Below, one piece after another: positions 54,846 to 63,542 of a stretch of DNA of 64,000 bases. The stretch comes from Bythopirellula sp. Lineage in GTDB: Bacteria; Planctomycetota; Planctomycetia; Pirellulales; Lacipirellulaceae. The DNA lies in the NCBI GenBank assembly GCA_028285205.1, contig JANQQA010000122.1, positions 62,001 through 126,000 on the forward strand, in the 5' to 3' direction. The position numbers and the translations under genes are program-made. The first letter of the stretch is position 1, and the number at the start of each line of letters is the position of its first letter. The notes beneath the pieces were generated by a model. The model searched no databases. It saw only the letters and a program-made list of their open reading frames with translations, and was not told where the DNA came from.

Positions 54846-56015
54846 ATGGCTCAAGAGCATTTTCGCATTCCGAAGCGGGTCCGCGCTTTCACGCTAGTCG
54901 AATTGTTGGTCGTGATCGCGATCATCGGCGTTCTCGTTGCGCTACTACTCCCGGCCGTCCAGGCTGCCCGTGAAGCGGCCCGTCGCACCCAATGCATCAA
55001 CAATCTCAAACAGATGGGGCTGGGCTCTGCGAACTACGAAAGTGCCCGTGGCGTTTTTCCTCCAGGTCGCCAGTTTCCGGACTTAGAAATTGGCGGCGAG
55101 ATCCAGAGAGGGTATACCACCTATCCATCATCACTTAGCCCGAACGACCGAGGCGGCTTCTATTCAGTGCACATCTGGTTGCTGCCGTTCATGGAAGCCA
55201 CCAATGTTTACAACCTAATTGATTTCAGCCTCCCGCAAGTCAAGCAAATGACCAGCGGCGGCACCCCCACCAACCCCCATTACCAGGCTTACGCCACAGC
55301 AAATCAGCTCTTCGTCTGCCCAAGCGATGGCAACACTGTCGAGACGATTACCGCAAACAACTACCGTTCGAACTTTGGCGGTAGCACACCAGGTGCCGGC
55401 GCACGCCAACGCGGTCAAGAGCACATACTCGAACCAACGTCACGCGACGCTTGGCATTGTGGCGGCAACGGCGCGTTCACTGCAGGCGTCAGAGGACTCA
55501 AGGCCGGTCAGTACGAGGATGGCCTGTCAAACACGGCGTTCTTCTCAGAACGAATTAAAGGTAGCGGGATTGTCTACCCCGAGTCGGCCATACCAACCAG
55601 GGGCGATATGATCACTTGCCAGCCGGAGGGAGGCCCAACGGCCGACTTCTCGGTAGTCTTCAATGGGATGTCCAACTACACGCCGACTGCGCAATCTCAC
55701 GTACTTGGGGCAGCAGGCAGGTGGCTTCCAGGGACCGACTTTTCGAATGGGTGGCCGTTTGCCGGGTATGATTCTACGCAGTACAACCACGTCGCCCCAC
55801 CAAACTGGAACAGTATCGACTGCGCTCTCTCGCGCGGCATCCCAGATACAATCGCTGAACATGCCATCGTCGCGGCACGTAGCGACCACCCAGGCACTGT
55901 GAACGTAGCCTTCGGCGATGGCCATACCGAGACGATCAGCGACTCGATCGATCTACTCGTCTGGCGTGCGATGGGCTCCCGCAACGGCGGCGAAACCGTC
56001 AATAACGAGCGATAG
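54846..56015 (+). CDS. DUF1559 domain protein with type IV prepilin-like N-terminus
   Basis: A 389-residue protein. [20 protein letters not shown] (about 15-34) is the prepilin helix; the residue before Phe is Ala (Ala14) rather than the usual Gly, with Glu at +5 retained. [11 protein letters not shown] and [13 protein letters not shown] follow, then PGRQFPD. The C-terminal motif [15 protein letters not shown] is the H-x9-DG element in its full form. The ATG at 54846 is preferred to 54774 because GGGAAG lies just upstream and it begins the prepilin leader. It sits between an EEP gene and a PhnD-like gene on the same strand, so it may belong to the nutrient-acquisition cluster. Cargo or binding function unknown. 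Confidence 0.93.
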   Translation: MAQEHFRIPKRVRAFTLVELLVVIAIIGVLVALLLPAVQAAREAARRTQCINNLKQMGLGSANYESARGVFPPGRQFPDLEIGGEIQRGYTTYPSSLSPNDRGGFYSVHIWLLPFMEATNVYNLIDFSLPQVKQMTSGGTPTNPHYQAYATANQLFVCPSDGNTVETITANNYRSNFGGSTPGAGARQRGQEHILEPTSRDAWHCGGNGAFTAGVRGLKAGQYEDGLSNTAFFSERIKGSGIVYPESAIPTRGDMITCQPEGGPTADFSVVFNGMSNYTPTAQSHVLGAAGRWLPGTDFSNGWPFAGYDSTQYNHVAPPNWNSIDCALSRGIPDTIAEHAIVAARSDHPGTVNVAFGDGHTETISDSIDLLVWRAMGSRNGGETVNNER

Positions 56016-56069
56016 CGGTCTACGCCGCCTCGCTTAGGAACTTGAAACGAATTGGGGAGAAATCGTTTG

Positions 56070-57161
56070 ATGAAATGCACGGTAAGCATGGGCTCGGGTG
56101 GCTTTATTCGTAAACGCGTCATTGCAGCACTCGTAGCTGTCGCGGCGATCGCGGCCTCTTGGACGTTCTACATCACTTCGTCTTGGGAAGCACAGGAGCA
56201 ACGCGCGCTCGAACAGCGGACCGCAAGCAATGTGTTTGCCAACATGGCTGTTGCTGCGTCGCTGGACGATGTTTACCAGGATACCGATGGCGACCTGGTC
56301 GCCGACGCACCTGAGCAAGAAGCGCTGTTGGCCAAGCCGACGACTCTGATTTTTTCCTTCATTGCTTCCGAGGGAGTCGAGAACAACGCCGACGTCTGGA
56401 AAGCGGCCACCGATGCGATCAGCGAAGGCACAGAGCTACCAGTCAGCTATCTGAGGCTCGACGACTCGCAGGCTCAGTTGGCCGCGCTTCGTAGTGGTCA
56501 GTTGCACGTCACAGCCTTCAGTTCTGGTACGGTACCGACCGCGGTGAACCGAGCTGGCTTCACTCCGATTTGCACGATCGGCATGCCCGCCGAAGGCGAG
56601 GAAGCTGCGAAGTTTGGCTACACCATGCAGTTCATCGTCAAAGCCGATAGCGCAATCCAAGACTTGAATGATGTGCGGAAAAAGAAGATCGCCATCGTAC
56701 GTCCCAGTTCCAACTCCGGATGCAAAGCGGCAATGGTCCTACTCAAGAACCAACACGCCCTGCTCCCTCAACGCGATTACGACTTCTACTACTCCTACAG
56801 TCATGACGCTTCGATCCAGGCGGTGCTCTCTGGCGAAGCCGACGCTGCGCCCACAGCGAGCGACATCCTCGACCGGTTGCTGGCCAAGGGGGAAATTGAT
56901 GCTGACAGCTACCGCACTATTTATGAATCTGAGCGATTCCCGCCGTTTGCGTTCGGCTGTGCTCACAATCTCCCGTCGGAAGTTCGAGACGCGATCAAGA
57001 CCGCCTTGCTGGAACTCGATTGGTCGGAAACCAAGCTGGCCGAAGAAATGGGTGGCGGCGAAACGAAGCAGTTCTTGCCCATCTCATACAAAGACGATTG
57101 GGCCAACATTCGCCGCGTCGATCAAGATGCCAGCAACATCAATAACTCGTTGCGGCTGTAA
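56070..57161 (+). CDS. Membrane-anchored PhnD-like phosphonate/phosphate-binding protein
   Basis: A 363-residue protein. The ATG at 56070 has GGGGAGA eight bases upstream; a TTG at 56052 would add six residues. One membrane helix or uncleaved signal lies at about 17-35. After a linker with DTDGDLVADAP comes a periplasmic binding domain (about 90-355): LDDSQAQLAALRSGQLHVTA, FSSGTVPTAVNRAGF, KKKIAIVRPSSNSGCKAAMV and HDASIQAVLSGEADAAPTAS match the PhnD/SsuA-like ligand-binding family. PhnD proteins bind phosphonates or phosphite for an ABC importer, but no ATPase or permease gene is adjacent. It may work with a distant transporter or as a sensor. Confidence 0.87.
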   Translation: MKCTVSMGSGGFIRKRVIAALVAVAAIAASWTFYITSSWEAQEQRALEQRTASNVFANMAVAASLDDVYQDTDGDLVADAPEQEALLAKPTTLIFSFIASEGVENNADVWKAATDAISEGTELPVSYLRLDDSQAQLAALRSGQLHVTAFSSGTVPTAVNRAGFTPICTIGMPAEGEEAAKFGYTMQFIVKADSAIQDLNDVRKKKIAIVRPSSNSGCKAAMVLLKNQHALLPQRDYDFYYSYSHDASIQAVLSGEADAAPTASDILDRLLAKGEIDADSYRTIYESERFPPFAFGCAHNLPSEVRDAIKTALLELDWSETKLAEEMGGGETKQFLPISYKDDWANIRRVDQDASNINNSLRL

Positions 57162-57178
57162 TCAGCTCTGCTGAACGA

Positions 57179-58423
57179 TCAATTTAGCTGAAACCAAGCT
57201 ACAACTGGGTTGTGATCGGAGCCCGACGTCTTCACGCCGCCAGGAATCGTGCGATAACTCCCCGGTACGAACTGCTTAGCCATGGCGGGCGAGCAGAGAA
57301 TGAAGTCGATCATCGATCGGTGGGGCTCCTCATTGTAGGTGATCAACGATTTGCTGGCCGCCTCTGATAGTGGCAGTGCGAGCGCGGACGGGCCGCTGCC
57401 CACAATGGTCTTGAGCGTTGGACTCTCCCAGGTGTCGTTAAAGTCGCCCATCAGCAAAATCTGGGCATCCGGATCGGCTGACAGCCGCTGGTCGAGTTGC
57501 TGACGCAGATACTGCGCCTCGGCCAGCCGGATCGGTTCGGCGAATTCACGTCCGCCCGAGTTGCTCTTGAGGTGCAAGGGCCACACTTCCAGTGGTGATT
57601 TCCCGGGGGGGTGTAGTGTAATGCTAAGCAAATCACGCTGCATCTTCCGCTCTCGCCCGTCCGGACCGGAGAACTCCACGTGGCGGTGCGACTGCACGGG
57701 ACCAACAGGAATGCGAGATAGCAGGCACACATCAATGCCGCGAAGATCGTTTCCCTCGTAATGCACGACATGCTCGTAGCCCATATCACGGAGAAAGACA
57801 TCTCGGAATCGCTTCAGATAGCCCCGAGACTCGACCTCTTGCAACGCTAGGATGTCGGCATTGAGCTCGCGAATTGTACGAGCGGCGTTCTCCATCTGAT
57901 CGCGTGGCTTAGCGGGCGTGGTCTCATCGGCAAAGTATGGGCTGTCGACTTCGTCGAACAGATTCAGCATATTGAACGTCGCGACCACCAATTGATCTTT
58001 GGAAGCCTGTCGCGTCATTTGCTTCGGTTTCGCTGTCTTGGGCAGCTCGTCGACGACCTCAATTTGTGCGGGATCGGTCACAATAATCTGCGGCCGATCG
58101 CGGTGCGTGGAGATCTGACCGCGTAGCTTCACCAGCTTGCCTTCATACATTTTCTTGATTTGATCGGGAAACTTACCGTAGTTGTCATCGAACACGACGC
58201 CTGCGAATCGAGCTGGTCGTTCCTCGTCGAAGTTGATGAATGTAATCGTCCCGATGTCACGGACATTGATCACTTTGCCGCAGACAAATGCGACATCGCC
58301 GATCGCGTCGACTGCGTCGCGCCAATGAATCGACATTATGCCTTCGTCCGCATCAATGATTTTCTGCCCGAAGGCGTTTGCGGATACAGCGAAACAGAAC
58401 AAGACAGCAACTAGGTGTCGCAT
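57179..58423 (-). CDS. Exported OB-fold plus endonuclease/exonuclease/phosphatase protein
   Basis: A 414-residue protein. The ATG at 58423 has GGAG just upstream; the ATG at 58435 would add four residues. A signal peptide spans about 3-19. An OB-fold-like nucleic-acid-binding domain (about 32-125) includes VAFVCGKVINVRDIGTITFI and KLVKLRGQISTHRDRPQIIV. The EEP domain (about 147-414) has VVATFNMLNLFDEVD, DILALQEVES, RGIDVCLLSR, LLMGDFNDTW and the closing SGSDHNPVVAWF. OB plus EEP is the core layout of secreted nucleases such as ExeM, without their LTD or membrane tail. It converges on the PhnD-like gene with 17 bases between stops. Confidence 0.92.
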   Translation of the reverse strand: MRHLVAVLFCFAVSANAFGQKIIDADEGIMSIHWRDAVDAIGDVAFVCGKVINVRDIGTITFINFDEERPARFAGVVFDDNYGKFPDQIKKMYEGKLVKLRGQISTHRDRPQIIVTDPAQIEVVDELPKTAKPKQMTRQASKDQLVVATFNMLNLFDEVDSPYFADETTPAKPRDQMENAARTIRELNADILALQEVESRGYLKRFRDVFLRDMGYEHVVHYEGNDLRGIDVCLLSRIPVGPVQSHRHVEFSGPDGRERKMQRDLLSITLHPPGKSPLEVWPLHLKSNSGGREFAEPIRLAEAQYLRQQLDQRLSADPDAQILLMGDFNDTWESPTLKTIVGSGPSALALPLSEAASKSLITYNEEPHRSMIDFILCSPAMAKQFVPGSYRTIPGGVKTSGSDHNPVVAWFQLN

Positions 58424-58540
58424 CGGGAACTCCATCGGAAATTGAACTTAGCTTGGACCACGTAATCTAACGCCAAGCGGACCACAAGAGCCATGTTCTC
58501 CGATGATCTGCCCGAATACAAGGATCAATTTCTCGGACAG

Positions 58541-58912
58541 CTACTTCAGAATAAAGATTGCTCCACACTCGTAGCAATTCGCGCGCAGTCGCCGACAGCG
58601 AATCACTTCCAGTGTGTAACTACGTTCTGTTTTGAGCCAGAGCTGAATGCGCTCGCGGGGAAACAACTGAACAGGTGATACAAGCCCCATCCCAGCGCGT
58701 GAGCAGTCCTTCATGTAGACACCGAATGTTTCCAACTCACGCCGCACGATTGCCTGACAGCGGAGGTAGTGCCTATCAAACTCTCGCTGCCCATGATCGG
58801 TCTTGGACCCGGACTTGTTGAAGAATTCTTCGTGCGAGCCTGGCAACACGGCCTTGAGTGAAAGCTCCTCCCACAACTCACTTATGTCTGACGCATGGCT
58901 GACGTCCAGCAT
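58541..58912 (-). CDS. PilZ-like domain protein overlapping the HD-GYP gene
   Basis: A 123-residue protein. The C-terminal 75 residues show a PilZ-like layout: AIVRRELETFGVYMKDCSRA followed by GMGLVSP, then FPRERIQLWLKT and CYECGAIF. The D-x-S-x-x-G motif (DCSRAG) that binds c-di-GMP is present, and RR lies a short distance before it. The N-terminal 45 residues are an unassigned helical region. AAGGAG eight bases before the ATG lies inside the upstream HD-GYP gene, whose end it overlaps by 31 bases. A receptor coupled to a c-di-GMP hydrolase is a sensible unit. The effector is not obvious. Confidence 0.75.
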   Translation of the reverse strand: MLDVSHASDISELWEELSLKAVLPGSHEEFFNKSGSKTDHGQREFDRHYLRCQAIVRRELETFGVYMKDCSRAGMGLVSPVQLFPRERIQLWLKTERSYTLEVIRCRRLRANCYECGAIFILK

Positions 58913-59859
58913 GCCACGATCTCCTTGTCGAACTGAGTCCCAGCCTTGCTGGCGAGAAACTCGAGCGCCTCGTCGCAGCTGAGCGGACTTCGGTAGGGTC
59001 GCTCACCGGTTAGCGCGTCGAAGACGTCAACGACCGCCAACATCTTCGACCAAGGGTGAATCTCCTCCGCAGTAATGCCAACCGGGTACCCATTTCCGTC
59101 AAGATGCTCATGATGCTGATAAACCATCATCAATTGTTCGTGCATCACGTTGTCCCGCATACACAGCTCTTCGTAGCCTGTCTGCGGATGCTGTCGAATG
59201 ATTTCCCATTCGCGAGGCGAAAGTGCGGCCGTCTTATTTAGAATTTCAGCAGCGATCTTGCGTTTGCCCAAGTCATGCAGCAAGCCACCGATTGCCAATT
59301 GTTCGAGTTCTCTGGAATCGCTGAAGCCAAGCGCTTTCGCGAGTAACGTCAGGTAACCGGCGACGTTCGTGACGTGAACAAAGGTATGGTGATCGTGCCG
59401 TACGATATCAAATAGGTCCGCAGGAAGCAGTTCGCTGTGGTTGATCAATCCAACAATCTGGCGACCGATAACCTTCGTCTGTGCGACATAGTTGTCGCTG
59501 TTGACCATTCGCAACGATTGTTCTACTTCCATCGACACAGCACATTGGAGCAACTCGAATCGCTCACCCGTGGGGACCATTTCCTCCTCGAGCATGTGCT
59601 CCAACGAATCGACGAGATCACTGCTAAAGTCGGCATAGTCGCGGGCACGCACGAACAGTGTGTCTCCACACTTTTCTACCAATCCCTTGGCTCGATCCTC
59701 CGACAACGGATACCCTGCGTCTCGATAGAGAACGGGCACCTCAACGTCGTCGTGCTGCAAGAACAGATCGACGGATGTTCTGTCCAACGTTCGCAAGATG
59801 CAGTTAGGAATGCGAACAAACTCACTGGCAGTAGCGCTAGTGGCGACCGATTGAGACAT
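58882..59859 (-). CDS. HD-GYP domain cyclic di-GMP phosphodiesterase
   Basis: A 325-residue cytoplasmic protein. The N-terminal 130 residues (NCILRTLDRTSVDLFLQHDD) resemble the DUF3391-like lead domain of some HD-GYP proteins. The HD-GYP domain (about 150-325) has the metal pair in LLHDLGKRKIAAEILNK (His195, Asp196) and the signature HHEHLDGNGYPVGIT (249-263), followed by MLAVVDVFDALTGERPYRSP. Such enzymes hydrolyse c-di-GMP to pGpG or GMP. The ATG at 59859 gives a natural N-terminus; a start at 59994 would add 45 basic residues that do not look like a domain. A clear ribosome binding site is lacking. A PilZ-like gene overlaps its end. Confidence 0.93.
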   Translation of the reverse strand: MSQSVATSATASEFVRIPNCILRTLDRTSVDLFLQHDDVEVPVLYRDAGYPLSEDRAKGLVEKCGDTLFVRARDYADFSSDLVDSLEHMLEEEMVPTGERFELLQCAVSMEVEQSLRMVNSDNYVAQTKVIGRQIVGLINHSELLPADLFDIVRHDHHTFVHVTNVAGYLTLLAKALGFSDSRELEQLAIGGLLHDLGKRKIAAEILNKTAALSPREWEIIRQHPQTGYEELCMRDNVMHEQLMMVYQHHEHLDGNGYPVGITAEEIHPWSKMLAVVDVFDALTGERPYRSPLSCDEALEFLASKAGTQFDKEIVACWTSAMRQT

Positions 59860-60039
59860 TGGTGCAAATCTGCCATAAAAGGAAAGCGATCCTGAGCGTA
59901 CAGACTTCGTCAATGAAGAGTAGCTCTGGGAACGGTTGCGAGCAGAATAACGTACCTCGGCGGAGGTGTTCTTACCGCGGACGATCGGCCGCAAACAGCG
60001 GTGATAACAGTTGTAGCGACACTAACTCACGAAGAACCG

Positions 60040-60741
60040 CTACAATTCAGCGCGGTGGCTAGAAACTTCGTTCAGCAGCGCAGGCGGCGTGCCTATCGAA
60101 ACGACATGCAGCTGCCCGAGGAATTCGCTGGCTGAGGGAGTTGCAAACCCGCGCTTCGCCGCCACAAAGGTGCAGGTGTGGTCAGCACGCACGGTTGACG
60201 CGGCGGGGGCGCCCGTGTCGCAATCCAGCCCGCTGGGTACGTCGACCGCTAGACGGCGACTTGGTTGTGAGTTCATCCACTGGATTGCTGCGGCGAACGG
60301 CTCGCGTGGCTCACCTTGAGCCCCAGTACCTAGCAGTGCGTCGATGATCCACGACTGCGTGCCCCCCGGAACGGCACGATCGAGGGAAGCGATGGTCTCC
60401 GCTTGTTCCAGAATGGGGACGTTCGTGTGCTGCAGAATCTCAAAGTTCGATCTCGCGTCGCCCTGGAGCTGCTCAGCTGCCGCCAGGAGAATGACCTGCG
60501 ACCGCACGTTCCGAATCTCAAGGTGGCGGGCTATTACAAACCCGTCGCCGGCGTTGTTGCCTTTGCCACAGAGAACCGTCACTACGCGATCGGCGTTGCC
60601 GACGAGAGTGGGATCGAGCGTGAGCAGAACCTCGACAACACCACGTCCGGCGTTTTCCATCAGCACCAGACCCGACAAGCCGTATCGCTCGACCGCGATG
60701 CGATCAACCTCACGAGATTGCTGGCGAGTAAGCGTGAGCAT
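60040..60741 (-). CDS. nnrE: NAD(P)H-hydrate epimerase (YjeF_N domain)
   Basis: A 233-residue single-domain protein. The YjeF_N fold is shown by REVDRIAVERYGLSGLVLME, VVTVLCGKGNNAGDGFVIAR (the phosphate-binding loop, about 54-73), IIDALLGTGAQGEPREPF and AVDVPSGLDCDTG. It interconverts the R and S epimers of damaged hydrated NADH and NADPH so that a dehydratase can repair them. In many bacteria the epimerase is fused to the ADP/ATP-dependent dehydratase; here it stands alone, and the partner is not in the window. The ATG at 60741 is preferred to a GTG at 60765. It lies between the acidic envelope gene and the HD-GYP gene, same strand. Confidence 0.93.
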   Translation of the reverse strand: MLTLTRQQSREVDRIAVERYGLSGLVLMENAGRGVVEVLLTLDPTLVGNADRVVTVLCGKGNNAGDGFVIARHLEIRNVRSQVILLAAAEQLQGDARSNFEILQHTNVPILEQAETIASLDRAVPGGTQSWIIDALLGTGAQGEPREPFAAAIQWMNSQPSRRLAVDVPSGLDCDTGAPAASTVRADHTCTFVAAKRGFATPSASEFLGQLHVVSIGTPPALLNEVSSHRAEL

Positions 60742-60799
60742 GCCCGACAGTATAGCGTGACTCACGAAACCTTGGAGAGCGTTCGCTGCGATCGAAGAT

Positions 60800-62113
60800 C
60801 TACGGAACCGCGAACGAAATCCCGGTCACAGCTCCGGTTTCAAACAGTGCGGCTCGCCATGTGAATGGGATCGGATCGATCATGTATGGTGCACAGCTGC
60901 CGGGACGATAGTAACCAAGCGTGTAAACGCATTCGGTCGGAGTTCGGATGCCCATTTTGTAGGGCAGGATCGGAAGCGTGCCGAAGAAGTGAGCACCAGA
61001 CATGACTGGCTGCACAAACGGTCCCCACGAATGTCCATAGCGCTCTAGCTGAACCTGTTCGAAGTAGAGTGGCTTGTGGCAAATCGCCGAGGCTTTCCAG
61101 TTGTAAGTGATTTGGGGCCACTGTCGAGGCTGATGGCTACCTTGGCTGACCGGGCACTCGTACGGAAAATCTTCACCGGCGTTGCCCTCGACACGAATGC
61201 TCAGATCAATCGTGCTGATCGTATCCGACGCGACTTGGCGAAGCTCCTCGCGGCAGTTCTCTTCGCTCTCCTCTCGCTCGCGCTGCAATTCCTCACTGCG
61301 CTGCTGAAGTTCCTCGGGAGTCAACTCCAATTCGTCGTTTTCGTCGAGATCGAAGTCCGGCGTCCGCCAATCTTCCTCATCATCTCGCGGTAATAGGTTT
61401 TCATCTTCGTCTACAGGATTGTCGCTGAGGGGACCTTCCTCCTCGTAGTCATCCTCATCCAGTGGTTCGATCTCGGGTAGTTCTGGCTCAAATGCCTCGT
61501 CCATGCCTTCCTCGAGCAGATCGCTCGCAGAACGACGTCGCTCGATCTCGCCCTCGACCGCTTCTTGAGCGTCTTCGAGATCATCGACCGGCATCTCGTC
61601 AGCGTCCGGCACTGGGATTGTCTCACCTTCGGGCTCATCGAACGGATCGTCACTCAGACTGTTGGGCAACTGAGCCAGGCGATCATCTTCGTCGAACGGA
61701 TCATAGGCGAGAGTATCGCTTGAGCCTCCACGACCACGCGGCGCGGTACGCTCGACGACAATACTCTGGTGCTGGCCGGCAGTCTGCTGAACGCCTGACG
61801 ATTCCTCTTGCTCCCACGCTGCCGAAACGATATGCGCATCTCGAACGTTCGTAGAACGCGACTGATTTGCACCCGCCCGGTCCCCGATCGCTGGCTTAGC
61901 GGATCGAGGGACGAACTTCGGACGGCCCCATTGAAGCGAGGATACGCTGGACTCCGCGTGTACATTCCCAGCCAAAGCAAGGCTGGCAACAGTAAGACAG
62001 AAGAACGCTCGACCACCGAGGCGTCGTCCACCCGCGCAGTTTCGATTACGACTTGTCGCCGATCGAGTACTCGGCGGTGTAGTTGGGCGCTTCTTGCGTA
62101 ATTGCGATGTCAT
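60800..62113 (-). CDS. Exported acidic low-complexity protein with conserved C-terminal domain, overlapping guaB
   Basis: A 437-residue protein. The ATG at 62113 has GGGAGAA eight bases upstream, and there is no other start before the hydrophobic leader (about 36-50, [13 protein letters not shown]). It therefore overlaps the end of guaB by 68 bases. From about 130 to 320 the sequence is very rich in Glu and Asp (for example [20 protein letters not shown]), with a charged helical stretch ([15 protein letters not shown]). The last 120 residues are ordered: [40 protein letters not shown] and [17 protein letters not shown] recognise no family. Acidic segments of this type could bind calcium or act as a spacer in the envelope. 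Confidence 0.75.
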   Translation of the reverse strand: MTSQLRKKRPTTPPSTRSATSRNRNCAGGRRLGGRAFFCLTVASLALAGNVHAESSVSSLQWGRPKFVPRSAKPAIGDRAGANQSRSTNVRDAHIVSAAWEQEESSGVQQTAGQHQSIVVERTAPRGRGGSSDTLAYDPFDEDDRLAQLPNSLSDDPFDEPEGETIPVPDADEMPVDDLEDAQEAVEGEIERRRSASDLLEEGMDEAFEPELPEIEPLDEDDYEEEGPLSDNPVDEDENLLPRDDEEDWRTPDFDLDENDELELTPEELQQRSEELQREREESEENCREELRQVASDTISTIDLSIRVEGNAGEDFPYECPVSQGSHQPRQWPQITYNWKASAICHKPLYFEQVQLERYGHSWGPFVQPVMSGAHFFGTLPILPYKMGIRTPTECVYTLGYYRPGSCAPYMIDPIPFTWRAALFETGAVTGISFAVP

Positions 62114-63542
62114 GCGGATGATTCTCCCGCACACTAGCCGGCGATACTTGAATGAATCGCGCGTCCGTGCGCAGCTCCTCAATAGTTTTCGTGCCACAAT
62201 AACCCATACCGGCCCGCAGGCCACCGACAAGCTGATACAAGTACTCGTTCAGTTCGCCCTTGTAGGGCACTCGCCCTTCGACTCCTTCGGGGACGAGTTT
62301 GCCGTTTCTGACGCCATCGTCCTGGTCAGACTGGCGGTAACGTTCGCTCGACCCATGGACCATTGCTCCCAACGATCCCATTCCTCGATAAGCTTTGTAA
62401 GTTCTTCCTTGGTACAGCACTCGGTCACCGGGACTCTCGTCCAAGCCTGCCAACAAACCGCCAAGCATCACAACGTGAGCTCCGGCCGCGATGGCTTTGG
62501 TGATGTCTCCGGAATAGCGAATACCGCCGTCGGCGATAATTGTCGTGTTTGACCCTCTCGCTGCCTGGGCTGCTTCGTACACAGCCGTGATTTGTGGGAC
62601 TCCGATCCCGGAAATAATTCGCGTCGTGCAAATCGAACCGGGACCGATACCAACTTTCACCGCATCGGCACCTGCCTTGATCAGATCGCGGCACCCTTCG
62701 CTAGTGGCGACGTTACCCGCGACGACTTCGAGGTCCCATTGTTGCTTTATCTTCTTGACGGTTTCGATGACGTTGGATGAGTGCCCGTGGGCGCTGTCCA
62801 CGACAAGGAAATCAACGTCCTTCTCGATCAGACTCGCCGCTCGTTCGAGATCGAAGACCCCGCACGCAGCACCCACACGCAATCTCCCTTGGTCATCTTT
62901 GCAAGCCTGAGGGAATCGCCGCATCATGTCGATGTCTTTGATCGTAATCAGGCCCGTCAGTTGATAATCTTCGTCAACCAGCAGAAGTTTCTCGACCTTT
63001 TTTGCCATCAAAATCTTCTCAGCTTCCCCAAGCGTCACGGTCGACGACGCGGACACGGTTGCTGTCACCAGGCCCTCGCGCGTCATTACCTGAGCGATCG
63101 GCAGGCTGTTGTCTTCGAGAAAACGCAGATCGCGGCGTGTGAGGATGCCTACGAGCTTACGACCTTCGATGATCGGGATCCCCGACACCTTTGACTCGTC
63201 CATCGTTTTGCGTGCTGTGGCAACGCTAGCATCGGGAGGCAGCGTCACGGGATCGATGATGATGCCGTTCGCGCTGCGTTTGACCTTGTCGACCTCTTCA
63301 GTTTGCGCTTCGATCGACATGTTCTTGTGGATGACGCCGAGACCGCCCTGCTGAGCCAGCGCGATCGCCATGCGACTTTCCGTCACGGTGTCCATCGGCG
63401 AGCTGAGCACCGGCAGATTCAAATTGATCGACGCTGTCAATCGCGTCGTCACATCAACTTCGGCAGGGACGATCGTGCTGTAACGCGGCTGAATCAGCAC
63501 GTCGTCGAAGGTCAGCCCCGTGGTAGTCAGCTTGTCCTGCAT
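62046..63542 (-). CDS. guaB: Inosine-5'-monophosphate dehydrogenase
   Basis: A 498-residue IMP dehydrogenase of normal length. The N-terminus [15 protein letters not shown] begins the TIM barrel, two CBS domains are inserted at about 95-210 ([20 protein letters not shown]), and the catalytic loop is [20 protein letters not shown] with Cys305 as nucleophile. [13 protein letters not shown] is the IMP-binding flap and [13 protein letters not shown] the C-terminal element. It converts IMP to XMP with NAD, the committed step to GMP, in the cytoplasm. GGAG lies seven bases before the ATG. The downstream acidic protein gene starts inside its last 68 bases. Confidence 0.97.
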   Translation of the reverse strand: MQDKLTTTGLTFDDVLIQPRYSTIVPAEVDVTTRLTASINLNLPVLSSPMDTVTESRMAIALAQQGGLGVIHKNMSIEAQTEEVDKVKRSANGIIIDPVTLPPDASVATARKTMDESKVSGIPIIEGRKLVGILTRRDLRFLEDNSLPIAQVMTREGLVTATVSASSTVTLGEAEKILMAKKVEKLLLVDEDYQLTGLITIKDIDMMRRFPQACKDDQGRLRVGAACGVFDLERAASLIEKDVDFLVVDSAHGHSSNVIETVKKIKQQWDLEVVAGNVATSEGCRDLIKAGADAVKVGIGPGSICTTRIISGIGVPQITAVYEAAQAARGSNTTIIADGGIRYSGDITKAIAAGAHVVMLGGLLAGLDESPGDRVLYQGRTYKAYRGMGSLGAMVHGSSERYRQSDQDDGVRNGKLVPEGVEGRVPYKGELNEYLYQLVGGLRAGMGYCGTKTIEELRTDARFIQVSPASVRENHPHDIAITQEAPNYTAEYSIGDKS

